DNA of 42,926 nucleotides from JAHFOW01 sp964370795 (GTDB lineage Bacteria > Planctomycetota > Brocadiia > Brocadiales > Brocadiaceae), in the NCBI GenBank assembly GCA_964370795.1, contig CAYJME010000003.1, forward strand, positions 1-42,926, given 5' to 3'. Made by a program: the position numbers and the translations under genes. The first letter of the stretch is position 1; each line of letters opens with the position of its first letter. Shown in pieces: positions 31,842 to 40,100 of the stretch. A model generated the notes under the pieces. It worked only from the letters and a program-made list of their open reading frames with translations, did not search any database and was not told the origin of the DNA.

Positions 31842-33712
31842 TGGAAACAATGAAAATCGGGGCGCATTATTTAGGGAATGAACAGTACGAATTTACCGTC
31901 TGGGCTCCCTTTCTTAACTCAGTATCATTAAAAATAGTTTCTCCATATAATAAAAAGACGATTCCTATGGAAAGAAACCCATGGGGGTATTGGAAAACAA
32001 TCATTGGATATCCACCCCAAAATATCTCGTACTATTATCGGCTTGATGATGAAAAGGACAGACCCGACCCGGCATCCCATTATCAGCCCGAAGGCGTACA
32101 TGGTCCATCTATGGTAGTTAATCATTCCTTCGGGTGGGAAGATAAAAGTTGGACTGGGATTGATCTTTCAGAAATGGTCATCTATGAGCTTCACGTGGGA
32201 ACGTTTACTCCTGACGGGACATTTGATGCAATAATCCCGCGTCTCGACGAACTGAGGGATATCGGGATAAATGCATTAGAAATAATGCCCATTGCCCAGT
32301 TTCCCGGCGAAAGGAACTGGGGTTATGATGGGGTTCAGCCTTATGCAGTCCAGCACTCCTATGGAGGCCCGGAAGGGTTTAAACGTCTTATAAATGCGTG
32401 CCACAAAAAGGGAATTTCAATTATCCTTGATGTGGTTTATAACCATCTTGGACCGGAAGGCAATTATCTGAGGGACTTCGGTCCTTACTTCACGGATAAG
32501 TATAAAACGCCGTGGGGTGATGCAGTAAATTTTGACGATAAATATTCCAATGAGGTAAGAAACTTTTTTATAGAAAATGCCATTCATTGGTTCAGTCATT
32601 ATCACGTGGATGCCCTTCGCCTTGACGCCATTCATGCCATATTTGATATGGGGGCGAAACACTTCCTCCATGAGCTTTCAGAAAGGGTTGAAGAATTTTC
32701 CCTAAAAGAGGGTAGGAAATTTTACCTTATAGCAGAAAGCGATTTGAACGATTTCCGTGTTGTAATACCGAGGAAATCCGGAGGGTATGGTATTGATGGA
32801 ATGTGGTGCGATGACTTTCATCACTCGCTCCACACACTCCTAACGGGTGAAGATAAAGGATATTATATTGATTTTGGAAAGGTTGAGCATTTGGCAAAGT
32901 CAATAAGAGAGGGTTTTGTCTATTCGGGAGGGTATTCGCAGTTTCGAAAGAAAAACCACGGTAATTCTTCAAAGGATATACTTGCAAAACAAATGGTAGT
33001 TTTCTCGCAAAATCACGACCAGATAGGCAACCGGATGCTTGGAGAAAGGCTCAGCGCCCTTGTATCATTTGAGGCCGCGAAACTCGCCGCCGGGACAATG
33101 CTTTTCTCTCCTTATATTCCCCTTCTTTTTATGGGGGAAGAGTATGGGGATAACACTCCATTCCTTTATTTTGTAAGTCATTGCGACCCTGCACTCATTG
33201 AGGCAGTGAGGCAGGGAAGAAAAAAAGAGTTTGGTGAATTCGGATGGAAGGAAGAGCCTCCGGATCCTCAAAATATAGAAACATTCCGTAAATCAAAACT
33301 AAACTGGCAAAAAAGAAACGAAGGCAACCACAAGGTTTTAATGGACTTTTATAAGAATCTGATAACATTTAGAAGAACCACTCCAGCCCTTTCATGGCTC
33401 GATAAAACGAACCTTATGGTTAATGGCCTTGAGGGGGAAAAGATTATATTTGTGAGAAGGTGGAAGGGCTCTAGCCATGTTTTTATTGTTTTCAATTTCA
33501 ACTGCGTGGATATCAAAACTACTCCTCCTATTTCAGAAGGGAGATGGAACAAGGTGCTGGATTCATCTGAAAAAACATGGTGCGGTCCAGGTTCTCTTCT
33601 CAAGAATGAATTGAAACCGGGGGATGAAATCGTCATAAGGGGACACAGTTTCGTTTTATACAATAGGGAAATACCACGAAACGAAACGGGCATGGTAGCC
33701 GTATTCGAATAG
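31838..33712 (+). CDS. treZ: Maltooligosyltrehalose trehalohydrolase
   Basis: This GH13 enzyme of about 624 residues releases trehalose from maltooligosyltrehalose made by TreY. An N-terminal CBM48-like domain (YEFTVWAPFLNSVSLKI) precedes the barrel. Catalytic residues lie in ALRLDAIHA (nucleophile Asp, about residue 261), LIAESDLND (acid Glu, about 300) and SQNHDQIGNR (stabilising Asp, about 392). The start may be ATG 31838, 31841 or 31850; 31838 overlaps the previous stop. GYDGVQPYAVQHSYGGP is characteristic of TreZ. Confidence 0.93.
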   Translation: MMETMKIGAHYLGNEQYEFTVWAPFLNSVSLKIVSPYNKKTIPMERNPWGYWKTIIGYPPQNISYYYRLDDEKDRPDPASHYQPEGVHGPSMVVNHSFGWEDKSWTGIDLSEMVIYELHVGTFTPDGTFDAIIPRLDELRDIGINALEIMPIAQFPGERNWGYDGVQPYAVQHSYGGPEGFKRLINACHKKGISIILDVVYNHLGPEGNYLRDFGPYFTDKYKTPWGDAVNFDDKYSNEVRNFFIENAIHWFSHYHVDALRLDAIHAIFDMGAKHFLHELSERVEEFSLKEGRKFYLIAESDLNDFRVVIPRKSGGYGIDGMWCDDFHHSLHTLLTGEDKGYYIDFGKVEHLAKSIREGFVYSGGYSQFRKKNHGNSSKDILAKQMVVFSQNHDQIGNRMLGERLSALVSFEAAKLAAGTMLFSPYIPLLFMGEEYGDNTPFLYFVSHCDPALIEAVRQGRKKEFGEFGWKEEPPDPQNIETFRKSKLNWQKRNEGNHKVLMDFYKNLITFRRTTPALSWLDKTNLMVNGLEGEKIIFVRRWKGSSHVFIVFNFNCVDIKTTPPISEGRWNKVLDSSEKTWCGPGSLLKNELKPGDEIVIRGHSFVLYNREIPRNETGMVAVFE

Positions 33713-33793
33713 AGAGAATCGAAAATTATACTCAGCCATGCACAATTTATTAAAAAAATTTATGAGGTAATACTACAATAAGGAGGCTCGGGA

Positions 33794-36700
33794 ATGCAGC
33801 CTAAAGAAATTCGCCTTAAGGATGATCCGCTCTGGTATAAGGACGTCATTATCTATGAGCTCCATGTAAGGGCCTTTTACGACAGCAATAATGATGGAGT
33901 TGGGGATTTTAAAGGACTTATAGAAAAGTTAGACTATCTCGAAAACCTGGGAATAACCGCTCTGTGGTTGCTTCCCTTCTATCCGTCTCCGCTCAAAGAT
34001 GATGGATATGATATTGCAAACTACTTTGGCATTCACTCTGATTATGGCGTACTAAGAGATTTCAGGGAATTTATTAAAGAAGCGCATAAGAGGGGCATGA
34101 GGGTCATTACGGAACTCGTTTTGAATCACACTTCGGAACGACATCCATGGTTTCAATTGGCCAGAAAGGCAAAACCAGATTCGGCAATGAGAAATTTTTA
34201 TGTCTGGAGTGATACCTCTGAAAAGTATAAGGAAGTAAGAATAATATTTAAGGACTTCGAATTGTCAAATTGGACATGGGACCCCGTTGCAAAGGCTTAT
34301 TACTGGCATCGTTTTTTCTCTCATCAGCCGGATTTAAATTATAACAATCCCCTTGTGCGTAAGAAAATCATGCGGGTTATTAATTACTGGATGGATATGG
34401 GTGTGGACGGGTTTCGTCTGGATGCCGTACCTTACCTCTTTGAAAGGGAGGGCACAAATTGCGAAAGCTTGCCGGAAACGCACGGATTCATGAAAGAACT
34501 CAGGGCATATATTGATGGCAAATTTAAAAATAAAATGCTCCTTGCTGAGGCAAATCAGTGGCCGGAAGATGCTGTTGACTACTTTGGGAATGGAGTTGAG
34601 TGTCACATGGCATTCCACTTCCCCCTGATGCCCAGGTTGTTCATGGCAATCTGGATGGAAGATAGATTTCCCATAATTGATATCCTTGAACAAACCCCGT
34701 CAATACCCAACACATGCCAGTGGGCATTTTTTTTGAGAAACCATGATGAACTTACCCTTGAGATGGTAAGCGATGAAGAGAAAGATTATATGTACAAGGT
34801 TTATGCAAAGGACCCTGTCGCACGGATAAATCTGGGTATTCGAAGACGTCTGGCTCCGCTCCTTGGAAACAACAGGAGAAAAATAGAAATCATGAATATC
34901 CTTCTCTTTTCTCTGCCTGGCACTCCTATTATCTATTATGGGGATGAAATTGGAATGGGGGATAATTACCGCATTGGCGACAGAAATGGCGTAAGAACAC
35001 CGATGCAGTGGAACGTGGACAGAAATGCTGGATTTTCCCGGTCAAATCCTCAGAAGCTCTATCTTCCTGTTATCCTGGACCCCGAATATCACTATGATGT
35101 TGTTAACGTTGAGAATCAGGAAAGGAATCAGGCATCGCTTCTCTGGTGGATGAAAAGGATTATTGCAATGAGGAAACGTTTTCAGGCATTTGGGAGAGGA
35201 AATATTGAATTCTTGTTTCCTGATAATCCAAAAGTACTTGCGTTTATACGTCGGCATAAAGAAGAAATCATTCTTGTTGTAATTAACCTTTCGCGTTTTT
35301 CTCAGGTAGCCGAACTTGACCTGGCGAAATTTTCCGGGTATTTTCCAGAAGACATTTTTAGCGGAAACAAATTTCCCCGGATAAAAGAAACTCCCTATCT
35401 CCTTACCTTCGGCCATTACGATTATTTCTGGTTTGTGCTGAGAAAAGAAGAAGAAACTGTAAGGTTTAGTAAGATACGAAACATTCCTGAAATAATAAGT
35501 GGAAGCTGGAAGACAATTTTTACGGGAAAACCAAAAGAGATATTAGAAAGAGAAATTTTGCCTCCCTACATAAAGGCGTGTAAATACTTTGGCGGTGTAT
35601 GCCAGGGGATGCGGGAGGTTAAGATTATCGAGAATATTAATATAAAAGAAAATTTATGCGATATCCAGCTTCTCTTACTGGAGACTACCTATACTATGGG
35701 ATTACCCGATATATACCTTCTTCCACTCTCTTTTTCATCCGGAGACAAGGCTGAAAGTATCGTTATAGAAAATCCACAGGCAGTTGTTGCACACTTAAGG
35801 TGCGAAAATACGGAAGGAATTATACACGACAGCATTTATGACGAAGAATTCCGTAAACATCTCCTTCTGATGTTTACCAGACGGCATACTATCCATGGTC
35901 TTCATGGAGAGCTTCTTACATCTGCGGAAAAGATTTTCAAAACGTATAAACAAAAAAACCTCTTTTCCGCAAAGTCTCATGTTCTGAAGGCAGAACAGAA
36001 CAACTCATCTATTCTCTACGGTAAAGAACTCATTTTAAAATTGTATCGGCGCCTTGATGAAGGGATGAATCCCGAATTAGAATTGTACAGGTTTCTCACC
36101 GTGAAGAAATCCTTTCCCTACGTTCCACCGTTTTTAGGAGCGATAGAGTACAGAAGGCAGGGGTATGAACCGGTAGTTATTGGTATGCTCCAGGCCTTTG
36201 TTTCAAGCGAAGGAGATGGGTGGACATACATGCTTGACTCGCTGGGGAGATACTTTGATTGTATCCTTATAAAAAAATGTGAAATTCGGGAAGTACCGTC
36301 TATTCCCCACACTCTTTCAAAGTTTGCTTTTCAGGAAATCCCACTTCTTCAGGAAATAATAGGCGGCGCCTGTCTTGAAATGGTAAAGCTCCTGGGGAAA
36401 AGGACAGCAGCGCTCCACCTGGCGCTTTCGTCTGAAACAGAAGACACAAACTTTATGCCGGAGCCTTTTTCACTCTCTTACCAAAGATCGTTGTATCAAT
36501 CTATGCAGTCTCATACGAAAAGGGTGTTTACGCTTCTCGGGAAAACGGTAAAAAATATACCAGACAAACAAAGGGAATTAACTCAGGAGATATTAAGCCT
36601 CGAAAAGGCCATAACAGACCGTTACAAAGACCTCTTCAAAAAGCAGATATCGGCAATGAAGATAAGGATCCACGGGGATTATCACCTTGGACATGTCCTC

Positions 36701-37117
36701 TATACCGGAAATGATTTTTTTATTATCGATTTCGAAGGGGATCCCGCAAGAACCTTGAGTGAAAGAAGATTAAAAAGATCGCCTCTGAGGGATGTCGCAA
36801 GTATGATGCGGTCCTTTCACTATGCTACCTATAACGCCCTTTTAAGGTATGCACCCATGAGACCGGAAGACATTCCCGTGTTGGAACCCTGGGCAAATGT
36901 ATGGTATCAATATGTTGCAGGAACATTTTTGAGGTCGTACCTGAAAACAGTGGCAAACGCACCTTTTATTCCCCAGGATAAAGCAGATATCGATACCATG
37001 TTGAGGGCATTTCTTTTAGAGAGGGCGGTATATGAACTCGGACACGAGTTGAATAATCGCCCTGAATGGGTAATTATCCCGATGAGGGGCATAAAACAAC
37101 TGATGGAGACTGAATAA
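33794..37117 (+). CDS. treS: Trehalose synthase fused to maltokinase
   Basis: This 1107-residue protein fuses two enzymes. Residues 1 to about 560 form a GH13_16 TreS that interconverts maltose and trehalose: GFRLDAVPYLFE (nucleophile Asp near 207), LLAEANQWPED (Glu near 252) and RNHDELTLEMV (Asp near 317). Residues about 590-1107 form a maltokinase (Pep2/Mak) with IHGDYHLGHVLYTGNDFF (catalytic Asp near 961) and IIDFEGDPAR (metal-binding Asp near 979). The fusion feeds trehalose into maltose-1-phosphate, the substrate of GlgE; no glgE lies in this window. GGAGG precedes ATG 33794. The stop overlaps treY by 1 nt. Confidence 0.93.
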   Translation: MQPKEIRLKDDPLWYKDVIIYELHVRAFYDSNNDGVGDFKGLIEKLDYLENLGITALWLLPFYPSPLKDDGYDIANYFGIHSDYGVLRDFREFIKEAHKRGMRVITELVLNHTSERHPWFQLARKAKPDSAMRNFYVWSDTSEKYKEVRIIFKDFELSNWTWDPVAKAYYWHRFFSHQPDLNYNNPLVRKKIMRVINYWMDMGVDGFRLDAVPYLFEREGTNCESLPETHGFMKELRAYIDGKFKNKMLLAEANQWPEDAVDYFGNGVECHMAFHFPLMPRLFMAIWMEDRFPIIDILEQTPSIPNTCQWAFFLRNHDELTLEMVSDEEKDYMYKVYAKDPVARINLGIRRRLAPLLGNNRRKIEIMNILLFSLPGTPIIYYGDEIGMGDNYRIGDRNGVRTPMQWNVDRNAGFSRSNPQKLYLPVILDPEYHYDVVNVENQERNQASLLWWMKRIIAMRKRFQAFGRGNIEFLFPDNPKVLAFIRRHKEEIILVVINLSRFSQVAELDLAKFSGYFPEDIFSGNKFPRIKETPYLLTFGHYDYFWFVLRKEEETVRFSKIRNIPEIISGSWKTIFTGKPKEILEREILPPYIKACKYFGGVCQGMREVKIIENINIKENLCDIQLLLLETTYTMGLPDIYLLPLSFSSGDKAESIVIENPQAVVAHLRCENTEGIIHDSIYDEEFRKHLLLMFTRRHTIHGLHGELLTSAEKIFKTYKQKNLFSAKSHVLKAEQNNSSILYGKELILKLYRRLDEGMNPELELYRFLTVKKSFPYVPPFLGAIEYRRQGYEPVVIGMLQAFVSSEGDGWTYMLDSLGRYFDCILIKKCEIREVPSIPHTLSKFAFQEIPLLQEIIGGACLEMVKLLGKRTAALHLALSSETEDTNFMPEPFSLSYQRSLYQSMQSHTKRVFTLLGKTVKNIPDKQRELTQEILSLEKAITDRYKDLFKKQISAMKIRIHGDYHLGHVLYTGNDFFIIDFEGDPARTLSERRLKRSPLRDVASMMRSFHYATYNALLRYAPMRPEDIPVLEPWANVWYQYVAGTFLRSYLKTVANAPFIPQDKADIDTMLRAFLLERAVYELGHELNNRPEWVIIPMRGIKQLMETE

Positions 37118-40098
37118 TGGCAACGGATGATTTTTCTCAGACAAGAATACCGGTTTCAACATATAGACTCCAGTTCAATCGCCAGTTCAGATTTCCGGAT
37201 GCCAGGAGGCTTATCCCCTACCTTTACAACCTTGGCATTACCGATATTTATGCATCCCCCTATTTTAAGGCAAGAGCGGGTAGTCTGCATGGCTATGATA
37301 TTGTTGACCACAATACCCTTAATCCGGAGATTGGCACAGAAGATGAATATAATGATATGATCTGCGAACTTCGGAAATATGAAATGGGACAAATTCTCGA
37401 CATTGTGCCGAATCATATGTGCATCGCCAGTAAAGAGAATGTGTGGTGGATGGATGTCCTTGAGAATGGACAGAGTTCTCCCCACGCCGATTTCTTTGAC
37501 ATAGACTGGGAGCCAGTTAAAAAAGAACTAAAGCACAAGATACTTCTTCCGATTTTGGGCGACCAGTATGGAATTGTCCTTGAGAGACAGGAATTGCAAC
37601 TTGTTTTTAAGGACGGCGAATTATTTGTCAACTATTATCAGCATATGTTTCCCATAAGACCAAAAACATATATAGACATCTTGCAGCATTGTATCGATGA
37701 ACTAAAAGATCGTCTTTCTCCCGAAAACAGCCATTTTAACGAGCTTATGAGCATCATCACTGCATTAAACCATTTGCCGGCCCATACAGAAAAGGACCAG
37801 GAAAAGATAGCAGAAAGATATCGTGAAAAAGAAATTATAAAGAAACGTCTCTGGAATCTTTACAACGAAAATGTCGCGATTAAGGCATTCATAGATGAAA
37901 ATGTGAGGATATTTAATGGAGTGAAGGGAAGACCGGAAAGCTTTGAACTCATTGATAACCTTCTGAACAAGCAGATATACAGATTTTCTCACTGGTGTGT
38001 GGCTACTGAAGAGATAAATTACCGGAGATTTTTTGATATTAATGAACTTGCTGCAATCAGAATGGAAAACCCATTGGTCTTTAAAGAAACCCACAAACTC
38101 GTATTCAGACTTATCAGGGAAGGAAAGCTGACGGGGCTGAGGGTCGACCACCCCGATGGCTTATACAATCCATCCGAGTACTTTCAGAGATTGCAAAGGA
38201 ATTGTTTTCTCCATAAAAAGCTTGGTCTTATGGAGAATTTAGCCGAATCATCCGGGTCAGAAACAGAGGTATTAAAACAATACGATGAACTGGTATCATC
38301 AAACCCAATGCAGCGTCCATTTTACATAGTCGGCGAAAAAATCCTTATCAAGGGAGAAAAGGTGCCTGAAGACTGGCTTATTTACGGAACTACAGGATAC
38401 GAATATTTAAATTCCGTGAATGGTATTTTTGTTGAAACAGCTCATGCGAAGGCATTTGATGAAATATATACAAGATTTATCAGGCAAAAGATATCCTTCA
38501 TGGATATTGTCTATGAAAAGAAAAGGTTAATTATGGAATCTTTAATGTCCAGCGAAGTCAATACATTAGGACACTATTTAAACTGGCTATCAGAGAAGAA
38601 CAGACATACGAGAGACTTTACCCTGAACAGCCTTACAAACGCAATAAAAGAAGCTATTGCCTTTTTCCCGGTTTACAGAACATACATAAACCAACCAGGA
38701 TTAACAGAAAGGGATCGGCGGTACATCGAAATTGCAATATCAAAAGCAAAGAGGAAAAACCCTGCTATGAGTGAATCTATCTTTGATTTTCTCAGGGACG
38801 TCCTGTTGCTCAAATATCCTGAAAGTTTTGGAGAGGTTGATAAGAGAGAATGGCTTGATTTTGCAATGAGATTTCAACAGATTACAGGACCTGTTACTGC
38901 AAAAGGGGTTGAAGACACCGCCTTTTATGTTTATAATCGCCTCATTTCCCTCAACGAAGTCGGTGGAAGTCCGGATAGGTTTGGAACGCCGATGGAAACC
39001 TTTCACGGTCAAAATATTGAAAGGTTCAAGTTCTGCCCCTACACCCTTATTACTACCTCGACGCATGATTCAAAGCGCGGTGAAGATGTAAGGGCAAGGA
39101 TCAATGTGCTTTCGGAGATACCAGATGAGTGGAGGGAACATCTGATACGATGGAAACGGCTCAATAGAAAAAAGAAAGGTATTGTTGATAGCCAGGTCGT
39201 GCCAGATACAAAAGAAGAGTATCTTCTCTACCAAACGCTCATGGGCGCATGTTTCGTTGGGCCAATAAGCGGGTCTGTAGATGAAGTGTTTAAGAAGCGG
39301 ATTAAGGATTATATGATAAAAGCACTGAGAGAGGCAAAAGTCAACTCTAGCTGGATTAATCCAAACGTGGCTTACGAAGATGCCCTGATAAATTTCATCG
39401 AGGGTATTTTGAGTAATGTCAGAAGAAATAAGTTTCTCAAAGATTTTCAAACATTCCAGAAGAAGATATCCTGTTACGGCATGTTCAACTCTCTCACGCA
39501 AACATTGCTTAAGATAACCTCCCCTGGTATTCCAGATTTCTATCAGGGTACTGAGTTGTGGGATTTTAGTCTTGTAGATCCCGACAACCGCAGACCTGTC
39601 GATTACAGCGTAAGAACCAGGATGCTGGAGGAACTGAAACGGAATGAGCAAGAGATGCCGCTATCAGAGTTTGCAAAGGAATTGACTACCAATAAAGATA
39701 ATGGGAAGATAAAGCTTTACTTGACATATAAGGCGCTCAATTACCGGAAAAATAACAGAAAAATATTTGAGAGAGGAGAATATCTACCCCTTGAAATAAA
39801 AGGAGAAACAGCTAGCAACGTTTGCTCGTTTGCAAGGAAATCAGGAGATTCCATAGTGCTGGTTGTCGCCCCCAGATTTTTTACAAGACTTATACAAGAA
39901 CCTGAAGGTCTTCCCTTTGGAAAAGACGTATGGAAAGACTCGATCGTTGTTATACCATTTGAGGGAGCAGGCATAAGGTACCATAATATTTTTACAGGAG
40001 AGCATGTAACTGCCGTAAGACAAAATGAATCAACTGTCTTATACTTGTCTGAAATACTAGCACATTTTCCAGTGGCTTTCATGGAAAGGATTGTTTGA
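37117..40098 (+). CDS. treY: Maltooligosyltrehalose synthase
   Basis: This 993-residue GH13_26 enzyme turns the reducing end of maltodextrins into an alpha,alpha-1,1 trehalose end. It has STYRLQFNRQFRFPDA at the N-terminus, GLRVDHPDGLYNP (nucleophile Asp near 344), FYIVGEKIL (acid Glu near 406) and TTSTHDSKRGEDVRAR (Asp near 650). A long insertion between the early barrel strands is typical of TreY. Start ATG 37117 shares its A with the treS stop (TAATG). The channel-like gene starts 2 nt after its stop. Confidence 0.93.
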   Translation: MATDDFSQTRIPVSTYRLQFNRQFRFPDARRLIPYLYNLGITDIYASPYFKARAGSLHGYDIVDHNTLNPEIGTEDEYNDMICELRKYEMGQILDIVPNHMCIASKENVWWMDVLENGQSSPHADFFDIDWEPVKKELKHKILLPILGDQYGIVLERQELQLVFKDGELFVNYYQHMFPIRPKTYIDILQHCIDELKDRLSPENSHFNELMSIITALNHLPAHTEKDQEKIAERYREKEIIKKRLWNLYNENVAIKAFIDENVRIFNGVKGRPESFELIDNLLNKQIYRFSHWCVATEEINYRRFFDINELAAIRMENPLVFKETHKLVFRLIREGKLTGLRVDHPDGLYNPSEYFQRLQRNCFLHKKLGLMENLAESSGSETEVLKQYDELVSSNPMQRPFYIVGEKILIKGEKVPEDWLIYGTTGYEYLNSVNGIFVETAHAKAFDEIYTRFIRQKISFMDIVYEKKRLIMESLMSSEVNTLGHYLNWLSEKNRHTRDFTLNSLTNAIKEAIAFFPVYRTYINQPGLTERDRRYIEIAISKAKRKNPAMSESIFDFLRDVLLLKYPESFGEVDKREWLDFAMRFQQITGPVTAKGVEDTAFYVYNRLISLNEVGGSPDRFGTPMETFHGQNIERFKFCPYTLITTSTHDSKRGEDVRARINVLSEIPDEWREHLIRWKRLNRKKKGIVDSQVVPDTKEEYLLYQTLMGACFVGPISGSVDEVFKKRIKDYMIKALREAKVNSSWINPNVAYEDALINFIEGILSNVRRNKFLKDFQTFQKKISCYGMFNSLTQTLLKITSPGIPDFYQGTELWDFSLVDPDNRRPVDYSVRTRMLEELKRNEQEMPLSEFAKELTTNKDNGKIKLYLTYKALNYRKNNRKIFERGEYLPLEIKGETASNVCSFARKSGDSIVLVVAPRFFTRLIQEPEGLPFGKDVWKDSIVVIPFEGAGIRYHNIFTGEHVTAVRQNESTVLYLSEILAHFPVAFMERIV

Positions 40099-40100
40099 AG

